Made by a program: the position numbers and the translations under genes
NCBI RefSeq assembly: GCF_000759445.1
Contig: NZ_JRMB01000001.1
Span: 1,302,001-1,366,000, forward strand
DNA from: Pseudomonas lutea
GTDB lineage: Bacteria > Pseudomonadota > Gammaproteobacteria > Pseudomonadales > Pseudomonadaceae
Direction of reading: 5' to 3'
Length of the DNA stretch: 64,000 nt
Shown: positions 48,683 through 58,886 of the stretch, in pieces
Layout of the letters: the number at the start of each line of letters is the position of its first letter
Numbering within the stretch: position 1 is the stretch's first letter
The notes under the pieces: model-generated
Seen by the model: only the letters and a program-made list of their open reading frames with translations
What the model was told of the DNA's origin: nothing
Database searches by the model: none

Positions 48683-50005
48683 ATGAAGACCTCTGCACAA
48701 GTTCTCGTTGCCGGTACCTGTCTGACCCTCCTGTCCCTGTGCAACACCGCCACAGCGGGCGACGTGACCATCGCCACGGTCAACAACAGCGACATGATCC
48801 GCATGCAGCGGCTGTCCAAGACCTTCGAAGAACAGCATCCGGACATTAAGCTGAAATGGGTCGTGCTCGAAGAAAACGTCCTGCGTCAGCGCCTGACCAC
48901 CGACATCGCCACCAAAGGCGGCCAGTTCGACGTGCTGACCATCGGCATGTACGAAGCCTCACTCTGGGGCGCCAAGGGCTGGCTCAAAGAGATGGACAAT
49001 CTGCCTGCGTCCTACGCCCTCGACGACGTATTCCCTTCCGTGCGCGACGGCTTGTCAGTAGACGGCAAACTGTTCGCCCTGCCCTTCTACGCCGAAAGCT
49101 CGATCACCTACTACCGCAAAGACCTCTTTAAAGCGGCCGGGCTGACCATGCCGGAGCGCCCGACCTGGACACAGATTTCCGAATTCGCCGACAAACTCAC
49201 CGATAAATCCAAGGAGCAGTACGGCATCTGCCTGCGCGGCAAGGCCGGCTGGGGCGAGAACATGGCGTTGATCACCACCGTCGCCAACTCGTTCGGCGCC
49301 CGCTGGTTCGACGAGCAGTGGAAACCGCAGTTCGACCAGCCTGAATGGAAGAACGCGCTGACCTTCTACACCAATGTCATGAAGAAAGACGGCCCGCCGG
49401 GCGCCTCCAGCAACGGCTTCAACGAGAACCTTGCACTGTTCAACAGCGGCAAATGCGCCATCTGGGTGGATGCCAGCGTCGCCGGTTCGTTCGTGACCGA
49501 CAAGGCCCAGAGCAAAGTGGCCGACAGCGTGGGCTTCACCTACGCGCCTCACGAAGTCACCGACAAAGGCTCGGCGTGGCTGTATTCGTGGGCACTGGCG
49601 ATCCCGACCAGCGCCAAGAACGACAAGGACGCGCGCGCGTTCACTGAGTGGGCCACGTCCAAAGAGTACGCCTCACTGGTTGCCGAGAAGGATGGCGTGT
49701 CCAACGTACCGCCGGGCACCCGCGCATCGACGTATACCGACGCCTATAAAAAAGCCGCGCCGTTTGCCGACATCACGCTGGAATCCCTCAAGGCGGTCAC
49801 GCCCAAAGCGCCGACCCTCAAGCCGGTCCCGTACGTGGGCATCCAGTTGGTGACCATCCCCGAGTTCCAGTCGATTGGCACCTCGGTCGGCCAGCAATTC
49901 TCGGCGGCTCTGGTGGGCACTTCCAGTGTTGACCAGGCGCTGACCAGCGCGCAGAGCGTGGCGGAACGTGAAATGAAGCGAGCGGGCTACCCGAAAAAAG
50001 GCTGA
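48683..50005 (+). CDS. mtlE: Mannitol/sorbitol ABC transporter substrate-binding protein
   Basis: 440 residues with a Sec signal peptide (hydrophobic core LVAGTCLTLLSLC, likely cleavage after NTATA) and the family 1 solute-binding fold. It captures mannitol, sorbitol and arabitol in the periplasm and passes them to MtlFG. Typical segments are RLSKTFEEQHPDIKLKWV, VLTIGMYEASLWGAKGWL and KCAIWVDASVAGSFV. First gene of the mtlEFGKDYZ operon, with a strong ribosome site GAGGAGTGATAA. Confidence 0.95.
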   Translation: MKTSAQVLVAGTCLTLLSLCNTATAGDVTIATVNNSDMIRMQRLSKTFEEQHPDIKLKWVVLEENVLRQRLTTDIATKGGQFDVLTIGMYEASLWGAKGWLKEMDNLPASYALDDVFPSVRDGLSVDGKLFALPFYAESSITYYRKDLFKAAGLTMPERPTWTQISEFADKLTDKSKEQYGICLRGKAGWGENMALITTVANSFGARWFDEQWKPQFDQPEWKNALTFYTNVMKKDGPPGASSNGFNENLALFNSGKCAIWVDASVAGSFVTDKAQSKVADSVGFTYAPHEVTDKGSAWLYSWALAIPTSAKNDKDARAFTEWATSKEYASLVAEKDGVSNVPPGTRASTYTDAYKKAAPFADITLESLKAVTPKAPTLKPVPYVGIQLVTIPEFQSIGTSVGQQFSAALVGTSSVDQALTSAQSVAEREMKRAGYPKKG

Positions 50006-50080
50006 CACCCGCTGCTTCAAGGCGGCAGGCGTTGCTAGCCCGCCGCCGACGCTCACGCTTTCGCCCGGTTCGGAGTCGAC

Positions 50081-51013
50081 ATGAACACCTCAACCCTCAC
50101 CCCGCGCACTACAGCGGCCGACGATAAATCAGCCGCCAAAGGCAGCGTCACCAAGCCCGGCTGGTTTCTGGTCAGCCCCTCGGTGCTGTTGCTGCTGGTC
50201 TGGATGATCGTGCCACTGGGCATGACCATCTATTTTTCGCTGATTCGCTACAACCTGCTCAATCCCGGCGAAAACGAATTTGTCGGCCTGGAGAACTTCG
50301 AGTTTTTTGTCACCGACGCAGGCTTTCTGCCAGGGGCCATGAATACCCTGCTGCTGGTGGGCAGCGTGCTGGCCATCAGCGTCATCCTGGGCGTGTTGAT
50401 TTCGGCACTGCTGGAAGCCACTGAGTTCTTCGGCCGTGGCATCGTCCGCGTGCTGCTGATTTCGCCGTTTTTCATCATGCCCACGGTCAGCGCGCTGATC
50501 TGGAAGAACCTGATTTTCCACCCGGTCTCGGGCATCCTCGCCTGGGTCTGGAAGCTGTTCGGCGCCCAACCCATCGACTGGCTGGCGAACTTCCCGATGC
50601 TGTCGATCATTATCATCGTGTCGTGGCAGTGGCTGCCGTTCGCCATTCTGATTCTGATGACCGCCATGCAGTCGCTGGATCAGGAGCAAAAAGAAGCAGC
50701 ACGCCTGGATGGCGCCGGCCCGATTGCGATTTTCTGGCACCTGACCCTGCCCCACCTGGCGCGTCCGATTGCCGTGGTGGTGATGATCGAAACCATCTTC
50801 CTGCTCTCGGTGTTCGCCGAAATCTTCACCACCACTAACGGCGGGCCGGGGTTTGCTTCCACCAATCTGGCGTACCTGATCTATAACCAGGCGCTGCTGC
50901 AATTCGACGTGGGCATGGCATCGGCGGGCGGCTTGATTGCCGTCGTGATCGCCAACATTGCCGCCATCATCCTGGTACGGATGATCGGCAAAAACCTCAC
51001 CGACAAGTCTTGA
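50081..51013 (+). CDS. mtlF: Polyol ABC transporter permease MtlF
   Basis: 310 residues, about six transmembrane helices, MalF-type. The EAA loop that contacts the ATPase is QKEAARLDGAGPIAIFWHLTLP. It forms the inner-membrane channel with MtlG. The gene follows mtlE after 75 bp and is 10 bp from mtlG. Confidence 0.95.
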   Translation: MNTSTLTPRTTAADDKSAAKGSVTKPGWFLVSPSVLLLLVWMIVPLGMTIYFSLIRYNLLNPGENEFVGLENFEFFVTDAGFLPGAMNTLLLVGSVLAISVILGVLISALLEATEFFGRGIVRVLLISPFFIMPTVSALIWKNLIFHPVSGILAWVWKLFGAQPIDWLANFPMLSIIIIVSWQWLPFAILILMTAMQSLDQEQKEAARLDGAGPIAIFWHLTLPHLARPIAVVVMIETIFLLSVFAEIFTTTNGGPGFASTNLAYLIYNQALLQFDVGMASAGGLIAVVIANIAAIILVRMIGKNLTDKS

Positions 51014-51023
51014 GGGCAAGGCC

Positions 51024-51857
51024 ATGATGACGCTCAAACAATCCCGGCGCCTGCAAAGTGCCATGCTCGGCACCCTGTCGTGGCTGATCGCGGCGCTGAT
51101 CTTCTTTCCGATCTTCTGGATGGTCCTGACCAGCTTCAAGACTGAGCTAGACGCGTTTGCCACGCCGCCGCAGTTCATCTTCACGCCGACGCTGGAAAAC
51201 TACCTGCACATTCAGGAACGCAGCGACTACTTCCACTTCGCCTGGAACTCGATTCTGATTTCCTTTAGCGCGACGATCCTGTGCCTGTTGATCGCCGTGC
51301 CGGCGGCCTATTCCATGGCGTTTTTCGAGACCAAGCGCACCAAGGGCACGCTGCTGTGGATGCTCTCCACGAAGATGTTGCCGCCGGTGGGCGTGCTGAT
51401 GCCGATCTACCTGCTGGCCAAGACCTTTGGCCTGCTGGATTCGCGCATTGCGCTGATCGTGATCTACACGCTGATCAACCTGCCCATCGTGGTGTGGATG
51501 ATTTACACCTACTTCAAGGACATCCCGGGCGAGATTCTCGAGGCCTCACGGCTGGATGGCGCGACCACTCGCCAGGAGATCTTCAAGGTGCTGATTCCGA
51601 TCTGCAAGGGCGGTCTGGCCTCGACGGCGCTGCTGTCGCTGATCCTGTGCTGGAACGAGGCGTTCTGGTCGCTGAACCTCACGTCGTCCAATGCGGCACC
51701 GCTGACGGCCTTGATTGCCTCTTACTCAAGCCCTGAAGGTTTGTTCTGGGCCAAGCTGTCGGCGGTGTCCACGCTGGCCTGTGCGCCGATCCTGATTTTC
51801 GGCTGGATCAGCCAGAAACAACTTGTACGCGGCCTGTCGTTTGGTGCCGTGAAATAA
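51024..51857 (+). CDS. mtlG: Polyol ABC transporter permease MtlG
   Basis: 277 residues, about six transmembrane helices, MalG-type, with the EAA loop LEASRLDGATTRQEIFKVLIP. Partner of MtlF in uptake of mannitol-type polyols. Followed by an unusual 190-bp gap that holds a REPIN before mtlK. Confidence 0.95.
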   Translation: MMTLKQSRRLQSAMLGTLSWLIAALIFFPIFWMVLTSFKTELDAFATPPQFIFTPTLENYLHIQERSDYFHFAWNSILISFSATILCLLIAVPAAYSMAFFETKRTKGTLLWMLSTKMLPPVGVLMPIYLLAKTFGLLDSRIALIVIYTLINLPIVVWMIYTYFKDIPGEILEASRLDGATTRQEIFKVLIPICKGGLASTALLSLILCWNEAFWSLNLTSSNAAPLTALIASYSSPEGLFWAKLSAVSTLACAPILIFGWISQKQLVRGLSFGAVK

Positions 51858-51914
51858 ATGAAACAGGAGGGTTAGCGGGCCTCTCATTTATTCCCGTGAA
51901 ATGACACAAGCCCC

Positions 51915-52000
51915 GTAGGAGCCGGCTTGCTGGCGAATGCGTCCGTTCAGACATCGCGGCCTGAACGGCCCACCGTCTTCGCCAGCAAGCCGGCTCCTAC
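51915..52000. repeat. REPIN, family B, inside the mtl operon
   Basis: Head GTAGGAGCCGGCTTGC at 51915-51937 and inverted tail 51978-52000, with the loop itself containing CGTCCGTTCAGACATCGCGG. It lies between the permease and ATPase genes of one transporter and can form a long hairpin in the mRNA. Confidence 0.93.
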
Positions 52001-52047
52001 AGAACGACGCACTACGGCATTCCGAAGAACAAAAACTGGAGCCCATC

Positions 52048-53151
<1,104 letters not shown>

Positions 53152-53185
53152 GCCCTTGCTTCCATCAGAATCCGGGAACGCAGTC

Positions 53186-54703
53186 ATGAAACTGAACAAG
53201 CAAAACCTTTCCAATCTGGGCGACGGCATCGCCATCCCCGCCTACTCACTCGATGAGCGGCGCCAGGGCATTGTGCACATCGGCGTCGGCGGTTTTCACC
53301 GCGCCCACCAGGCCTTCTACACCGACGCGCTGATGTCCCTGGGCGCCCGCGACAACACCGCCGAAGGGCTGGACTGGGCCATTTGCGGGGTCAGCCTGCG
53401 CGAGGAAGACCGCGGCAACTTCGAGGCGCTGAAGGGACAGGATTTTCTCTACACGCTGTTCGAACTGGGCGACACGCCTGACACCGAGACCCGCGTCATC
53501 GGCGCCATGAGCCAGATGCTCATGTCCACCGACAGTGACATCGCACTCATCGACAAGCTCGCCGGCGCAGACATCCGCATTGTTTCGCTGACCATCACCG
53601 AAGGCGGCTACTGCATCGACGACAGCACTGGCGAGTTCATGAGCCATCTGCCGCAGATTCAGCACGACCTCGCGCACCCCGCCACCCCGAAAACCGTTTT
53701 CGGTTACCTGTGCGCGGCGCTGTCCCGCCGCCGCGCCGAAGGCACGCCAGCCTTCACCCTGATGTCCTGCGATAACCTGCCGCACAACGGCGCCGTCACC
53801 CGCAAGGCGCTGCTGGCTTTCGCCAAGCTGCGTGACCCGGAGCTGCATGACTGGATAGCCGAAAACGTCAGCTTCCCCAACGCCATGGTTGACCGCATCA
53901 CGCCCATGACCAGCAGCGCACACCGCTTGCAACTGCACGACCAGAAAGGCATCGACGATGCCTGGCCGGTGGTCTGCGAACCCTTCGTGCAATGGGTGCT
54001 GGAAGACAAATTCGTCAACGGCCGCCCGGCCTGGGAAAAGGTCGGCGTGCAGTTCACTGACGACGTCACGCCGTACGAGGAGATGAAGATCAAGCTGCTC
54101 AACGGCAGCCACCTGGCACTGACCTACCTGGGCGCGCTGAAGGGCTATCGGTTCGTTCACGAAACCATGAACGACCCGCTGTTCGTGGACTACATTCGCA
54201 CCTACATGGACCTGGACGTTACCCCGCAACTGGCACCTGTGCCAGGCATCGACCTGACCGAGTACAAGCAGACGCTGATTGACCGTTTCTCCAACCAGGC
54301 GATTGCCGACCAGCTTGAACGCGTGTGCTCCGACGGCTCTTCGAAATTCCCTAAATTCACCGTGCCGACGATCAACCGCCTGATCCTCGACAGCGGCAAC
54401 ATGGACCGCGCTTCGCTGGTGGTCGCTGCCTGGGCGTTGTACCTGCAGGGCAACCGCAACCGCGACTTCACCGGGGAGAACGGCGTGCCCTACACCGTCG
54501 TCGATCCACGCGCCGACTTTTGCAAGGCGCTGGTGGCAGATGACGTGCTGGTCACCCAGCGCCTGCTGGAAGTGGAAGAGATATTCGGCGCGGCGATTCC
54601 ACAGTCTGCCGAGTTCGTGGCATCGTTCGAGCACAACCTGAACAGCCTGAAGCAACTGGGCGTCAGCAAAACCCTGGAAAACCTGCTGGCGAAAACCGTC
54701 TGA
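53186..54703 (+). CDS. mtlD: Mannitol 2-dehydrogenase MtlD
   Basis: 505 residues, polyol-specific long-chain dehydrogenase. It oxidises mannitol to fructose with NAD and also D-arabitol to xylulose. N-terminal nucleotide-binding loop HIGVGGFHRAHQAFY and the family signature KIKLLNGSHLALTYLGALKGY, with the catalytic Lys and His nearby. The ATG at 53186 follows GGGAACG and opens the family N-terminus. It is slightly longer than the 493-residue P. fluorescens enzyme, as I recall it. Confidence 0.95.
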   Translation: MKLNKQNLSNLGDGIAIPAYSLDERRQGIVHIGVGGFHRAHQAFYTDALMSLGARDNTAEGLDWAICGVSLREEDRGNFEALKGQDFLYTLFELGDTPDTETRVIGAMSQMLMSTDSDIALIDKLAGADIRIVSLTITEGGYCIDDSTGEFMSHLPQIQHDLAHPATPKTVFGYLCAALSRRRAEGTPAFTLMSCDNLPHNGAVTRKALLAFAKLRDPELHDWIAENVSFPNAMVDRITPMTSSAHRLQLHDQKGIDDAWPVVCEPFVQWVLEDKFVNGRPAWEKVGVQFTDDVTPYEEMKIKLLNGSHLALTYLGALKGYRFVHETMNDPLFVDYIRTYMDLDVTPQLAPVPGIDLTEYKQTLIDRFSNQAIADQLERVCSDGSSKFPKFTVPTINRLILDSGNMDRASLVVAAWALYLQGNRNRDFTGENGVPYTVVDPRADFCKALVADDVLVTQRLLEVEEIFGAAIPQSAEFVASFEHNLNSLKQLGVSKTLENLLAKTV

Positions 54704-54724
54704 GCTCAGCGTAAAGAGGTGAAC

Positions 54725-56206
54725 ATGTTTCTCGGCATCGATTGCGGCACTCAAGGCACCAAGGCGATTGTTCTGGACGCGGTCAGCGGCAAGGTGCTGG
54801 GCGAAGGCTCGGGCGCCCACCACATGATCAGCGGCGCCAACGGGCGCCGTGAGCAGGACGTGCAGGAATGGCTCGATGCGTTCGAGCAGGCGACGGCAGC
54901 GGCATTGGAGCAGGCCGGGGTTTCCGGGAAGGACATCCAGGCCATCGGCGTGTCCGGGCAGCAACATGGCCTGGTCATGCTCGACGAATCAGGCCAGGTG
55001 CTGCGCCCGGCCAAGCTGTGGTGCGACACCGAATCGACCCCGGAAAACGATCAGCTGCTGGCCTATCTGGGCGGTGAAGCGGGATCGCTGGAGCGCCTCG
55101 GTATTGCCATCGCGCCGGGCTACACGGTCTCCAAATTGCTCTGGAGCAAGGAACGGTTTCCCGAGCTGTTTGCTCGCATTGACCGGATCCTGCTGCCCCA
55201 TGACTACCTCAACTACTGGCTGACCGGGCGCAGTTGCAGCGAATTCGGCGACGCATCGGGCACCGGTTACTTCAACGTCCGCACCTGCGAGTGGGACCTG
55301 GAGATTCTTCAGCACATTGACCCCAGCGGGCGATTGGTCAAGGCTTTGCCGGAGCTGATCGAGGCGCATCAGCCGGTCGGCAAAATCCTGCCTGCCATCG
55401 CCGAGCGGCTGGGCCTGAACCCGGATGCCATCGTTTCAAGTGGCGGTGGCGACAACATGATGGGCGCGATCGGCACCGGCAATATCGCGCCGGGCTCGAT
55501 CACCATGAGCCTGGGCTCGTCGGGCACGGTCTACGCCTTCGCCGAGGAAGGCAATGTCAACAGCCAGCCCTCGGTGGCGACCTTCTGTTCCTCTTCGGGA
55601 GGCTGGCTGCCGTTGATCTGCACCATGAACCTGACCAACGCCACCAGCGCGATGCGCGAATTGTTTGCGCTGGACATCGGCGCGTTCAATACGGCCGTTG
55701 CGTCCTCCCCCATCGGCGCTCAGGGTGTGCTCATGCTGCCGTTCCTCAACGGCGAGCGCGTGCCCGCCCTGCCCCACGCCACCGGCAGCATACTGGGTCT
55801 GGACAGCACCAATCTTAACCAGGCCAACCTGTGCCGCGCGGTGGTCGAAGGCACCACCTTCGGTCTGCGTTACGGCCTTGATCTGCTGCGTGACAGCGGC
55901 ATCAAAAGCGATAACATTCGCCTCATCGGTGGCGGCGCCAAAAGTGCTGTCTGGCGGCAGATCGTGGCCGACATCATGGACACCCCGGTGATCTGCACCA
56001 CCGGTGCCGAAGCGGCGGCGCTGGGTGCGGCGATTCAGGCGGCGTGGTGTCATTCTCACGCCAGCGGCGATGCCCAATCGCTGCAGGCACTCTGCGCGCG
56101 CTGCGTAAGCCTCGATCCGGCCAGTGAAACCCGGCCGTTGCCTGAAAACGTAGCGGCGTACCACTCGGTTTATCAGCACTATCGCAATCAATTGCAGGGC
56201 GTCTGA
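54725..56206 (+). CDS. mtlY: Xylulokinase (MtlY)
   Basis: 493 residues, FGGY carbohydrate kinase. MFLGIDCGTQGTKAIVLD at the start binds phosphate; GVSGQQHGLVMLD, MSLGSSGTVYAFAEEG and IRLIGGGAKSAVWRQIVAD are family motifs. It phosphorylates D-xylulose formed from arabitol by MtlD. ATG at 54725 preferred over GTG at 54719 because AAAGAGG is best spaced for it. 21-bp gap from mtlD. Confidence 0.94.
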   Translation: MFLGIDCGTQGTKAIVLDAVSGKVLGEGSGAHHMISGANGRREQDVQEWLDAFEQATAAALEQAGVSGKDIQAIGVSGQQHGLVMLDESGQVLRPAKLWCDTESTPENDQLLAYLGGEAGSLERLGIAIAPGYTVSKLLWSKERFPELFARIDRILLPHDYLNYWLTGRSCSEFGDASGTGYFNVRTCEWDLEILQHIDPSGRLVKALPELIEAHQPVGKILPAIAERLGLNPDAIVSSGGGDNMMGAIGTGNIAPGSITMSLGSSGTVYAFAEEGNVNSQPSVATFCSSSGGWLPLICTMNLTNATSAMRELFALDIGAFNTAVASSPIGAQGVLMLPFLNGERVPALPHATGSILGLDSTNLNQANLCRAVVEGTTFGLRYGLDLLRDSGIKSDNIRLIGGGAKSAVWRQIVADIMDTPVICTTGAEAAALGAAIQAAWCHSHASGDAQSLQALCARCVSLDPASETRPLPENVAAYHSVYQHYRNQLQGV

Positions 56207-56239
56207 CGGACAAGCCCCGTCGGCCTTTATGGAGCAACT

Positions 56240-57178
56240 ATGTATCTGGTCTGTGGCGAAGCACTGTTCGACTTTTTCTGTCAGCCGGACAGCGGACAAG
56301 GCAATAAGGTGGGTTATCAGGCCATCGCGGGCGGCTCGCCGTTCAACGTAGCAGTCGGGCTGCGCAGGCTGGGGATTGACGCCGGCTTTTTTTCCGGGAT
56401 TTCCAGTGACTATCTGGGCAAGCGACTGGCGAACGTGCTGGCGCACGAAGGTGTACGCGATGATTTTCTCGTCCACGTTGACGCACCGACGACCCTGTCG
56501 ATGGTCGCGGTGGGCGCGGACGGCTCCCCGCAGTACAGCTTTCGCGGCGAGGGCTGCGCCGACCGGATGCTGACCGCCGAGCACCTGCCGGCGCTGGACG
56601 ACAGCGTCCGCGGGCTGCATGTGGGATCGTTTTCGCTGGTGGTGCAACCGGTCGCCGATACCCTGCTCGCGCTGGTGCGCCGGGAGAGCAGCAAGCGCCT
56701 GATCACTTTCGACCCTAACGTTCGCCTTAATCCTGCGCCGAGCATCGATCTGTGGCGCAGTCAGGTGACGAAGTTTGCCGAGCAGGCGCACATCATCAAG
56801 GTCAGTGACGAGGATCTGGAGTTGCTGTATCCAGAGAAGGACGCGGAAACGGTTGCAAAGGGTTGGCTGAAGGACAATTGCCAGTGGGTGATCATGACCC
56901 GCGGTCGCCAGGGCGCGACGATATTCACTCGGGAGTTGGGGAGTTGGTCGGCGGCGGCGCGCAAGGTCGAGACGGTGGATACGGTAGGCGCCGGTGATAC
57001 GTTTCAGGCGGCGTTGATTACGTTTCTGACGGAGCGGGGTCTGGATGCGCCTGGGCATTTGGCCGGGGTTGATCGCGAGACGCTGACGAAGATGCTGGAG
57101 TTTGCGGTGGCGGCAGCGGCGGTCACGTGTACGCGGGAGGGGCCGGATTTGCCCTATCGGGCTGAGGTGGTTAGCTGA
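56240..57178 (+). CDS. mtlZ: Fructokinase (MtlZ), PfkB family
   Basis: 312 residues, PfkB/ribokinase fold with GGSPFNVAVGLRRLG near the N-terminus and the catalytic DTVGAGDTFQAALI near the C-terminus (Asp base). It phosphorylates the fructose made by MtlD, completing entry of mannitol into central metabolism. Last gene of the operon. No clean terminator is seen before the repeats that begin at 57239. Confidence 0.94.
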   Translation: MYLVCGEALFDFFCQPDSGQGNKVGYQAIAGGSPFNVAVGLRRLGIDAGFFSGISSDYLGKRLANVLAHEGVRDDFLVHVDAPTTLSMVAVGADGSPQYSFRGEGCADRMLTAEHLPALDDSVRGLHVGSFSLVVQPVADTLLALVRRESSKRLITFDPNVRLNPAPSIDLWRSQVTKFAEQAHIIKVSDEDLELLYPEKDAETVAKGWLKDNCQWVIMTRGRQGATIFTRELGSWSAAARKVETVDTVGAGDTFQAALITFLTERGLDAPGHLAGVDRETLTKMLEFAVAAAAVTCTREGPDLPYRAEVVS

Positions 57179-57238
57179 GAGTTTTTCGTTAGTGGCGGGA
57201 TCGAGATCGTTAGTGGCGGGATCTAGATCAAGGTCAAA

Positions 57239-57490
57239 GGCGTCGGCCTAACGGCCTCGGGTTTCGCCTTCGGCGAGTTACTTGATAAAGCCCCAAGTAA
57301 CCAAGGGCTTGTGCTCCTGGTTGGGCCCCTCCTTCGTCGGGGTTCCTTCACTCCGGTCTTGCTCCGTGGGCCCGCGCCGAACGGACATCCATGTCCTGAC
57401 GGCGCTCTCGCCGCATCCATGCGGCTCGGCCCACTGCGCAAAACCTGCGTTCAGCCTGCACCCAAGTCGCGATTGGCGGTGTTTGATCCT
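57239..57490. repeat. Intergenic element D, copy 3
   Basis: Full-length copy of the ~250-bp element found twice at 36911-37582: CGGCCTAACGGCCTCGGG, then GGGCTTGTGCTCCTGG, CTCCTTCGTCGGGG, CTCCGTGGGCCCGCG, a middle with CATCCATGCGGCTCGGCCC, and the end GTTCAGCCTGCACCCAAGTC. Reading frames through it are not considered genes. As at the other locus, family C REPs lie just beyond it. Confidence 0.87.
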
Positions 57491-57506
57491 TTTGTGCAGA
57501 AGATCA

Positions 57507-57550
57507 CAAGCAGATCTCAAGCAGATCTCCAGCAGATCTCAAGCAGATCA
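57507..57550. repeat. 11-bp tandem repeat CAAGCAGATCT
   Basis: Four consecutive 11-bp units (57507-57517, 57518-57528, 57529-57539, 57540-57550), the third starting CC and the last ending CA. Confidence 0.88.
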
Positions 57551-57553
57551 GGG

Positions 57554-57686
57554 TTCCCGGCTAAAGCCGGTCCTACTGGCTGGTTGTGATGCCGTTGTGG
57601 GACCGGCTTTACCGGGAAGCTTTTGGCGGTAGCAGGTCCTAAGGGCTGGTTGGGATGCCTTTGTGGGACCGGCTTTAACGGGGAAG
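57554..57686. repeat. Family C REP group
   Basis: TTCCCGGCTAAAGCCGG at 57554-57576 is inverted relative to GTGGGACCGGCTTTACCGGG at 57597-57619 and to GTGGGACCGGCTTTAACGGG at 57663-57686. The last two lie in a 66-bp direct duplication that includes GGCTGGTTGNGATGCC and AGCTTTTGGCGG. Nearby at 57720-57746 is another palindrome (CCACGCGGAGCGTGG core). Confidence 0.85.
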
Positions 57687-57773
57687 CTTTTGGCGGCCGG
57701 AGGACGCTGCTTGCCAACTGTCGTTACCACGCGGAGCGTGGGAACGATTCATATTTGAGCGCAACGCCCGTCT

Positions 57774-57796
57774 GTAGGAGCGCGCTTGCCCGCGAA
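57774..57796. repeat. Single family A REP
   Basis: GTAGGAGCGCGCTTGCCCGC core without an inverted partner nearby. The rest of 57179-57895 outside the listed repeats shows no gene. Confidence 0.8.
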
Positions 57797-57895
57797 ACGC
57801 AATGGCCCAGCTGCATCAGAGCTGCTGGTACACCCCGGTAGCGGCCAAGCGTTCTTCTATTGCTGTGTAAACAAACATGCTGGGTGAATAACCAA

Positions 57896-58510
57896 TCAGA
57901 CCATTTCAGCCTTGGCCATCGCGATTTTGGTCTTCACGTCCTGCTCGGCCACTTGCTGATCCATCTTTTGTTTCTGCAGCTCGGTCACTTGTTTGTCGAT
58001 CGCCGCCTGTTCCTGCGGGGTCATGGCGTCATATTCGTCTTTGCTGACGCCGGTGAGTTGCTGCCGCACTTTCTCGGCATCGGTCTGGTTCATGTAGGAC
58101 AGGAACTGGTCCTTGGCCGAGCCAACGCTATCAGTGTCCCCAGCCCCATCGCCCACCGCCAGCGTGTCGGAGACGGTTTTGCTGACGCTGTCCGATGCAG
58201 CGACTTGCTTGTCCGAGCTGGAAACGAACTTCGCCGCGGCCGCCTTGTCGTCATCTGTCAGCGACGCCGCCGTGTTGGCCGCCGCAGCTTTCAGGTTCAC
58301 CATCATTTTGGCGAACGACTCATTATAGCCCTGCTTACTGTTGTCACTGCCCTGGTCGACACCGTCCGCGTTACTCGCAATGGCCGCCACAGGTGTGGTG
58401 GCGCCGGCGATGGCGCTGGTGTACGCGTCCGTGGCCGCCGGGTCGAAGTGCGTCCGGGTTACGGCCTTCGAGACCATGTGCTGAATGGCACTGTTGCCGA
58501 TGATCATCAT
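57896..58510 (-). CDS. Unknown Ala-rich helical protein
   Basis: 204 residues with no recognised enzyme domain. Very rich in Ala, Ser, Asp and Lys, with only one Cys-free, mostly helical sequence and no signal peptide or membrane helix. The C-terminal third has a pattern FLSYMNQTDAEKVR ... YDAMTPQEQAAIDKQ ending in a Lys/Gln-rich coiled coil; similar short helical modules occur at the ends of various uncharacterised proteobacterial proteins, some linked to secretion, but I cannot assign a function. AAGGAGGTGGATG gives a strong ribosome site with start at 58510. No Hrp-box promoter was found upstream. Divergent from the secreted M20 peptidase. Confidence 0.75.
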   Translation of the reverse strand: MMIIGNSAIQHMVSKAVTRTHFDPAATDAYTSAIAGATTPVAAIASNADGVDQGSDNSKQGYNESFAKMMVNLKAAAANTAASLTDDDKAAAAKFVSSSDKQVAASDSVSKTVSDTLAVGDGAGDTDSVGSAKDQFLSYMNQTDAEKVRQQLTGVSKDEYDAMTPQEQAAIDKQVTELQKQKMDQQVAEQDVKTKIAMAKAEMV

Positions 58511-58886
58511 CCACCTCCTTATTCAAGTTGTCCGATGTCCCGGTAGATCAGCAAAAACGATGCCACGTGCGGGATGACCGCCGGTAACGTCCGCCCGGCA
58601 GGGTGAGCTCGGTTTTGTGACCCAATATCGGGGCCGGAGCCGGGCCGAAGGAACGACGGGAGGTTGCCGCGTGCGGCAGATTCATGCCGTTCTGCGTCGC
58701 CGCAACGAACACGTCGGCTCGCCCGATACCGAGATGATTTTCGTATCTGCGCCGCTTTCGCCTTGCAAGGCGACAGATCTCCCGCCAAGGGCTCCCCCTG
58801 CCTCTCCGGCGATGGTAGCGTGCGGTGTTTTCTGATCAAACGGTCAGACATTTCCCTCGCCATGATTGCCAAGGAATGCCCCACGT
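58511..58886. other. Divergent intergenic region
   Basis: About 375 bp between the unknown protein (minus) and the M20 peptidase (plus). It contains GC-rich and mixed sequence but no REP element and no supported gene. A reading frame across it on the minus strand lacks family features. Promoters for both genes should be here; none is obvious. Confidence 0.5.

Noticed and set aside
57278..57520. 80-codon frame ending ...GPTEQDRSEGTPTKEG
   Set aside because: This is the translation of element D, present in all three copies and interrupted in copy 1; treated as non-coding repeat.
57896..58510. Type III effector controlled by a Hrp box
   Set aside because: No GGAACC-N15/16-CCAC promoter was found upstream; effector status would be speculation.
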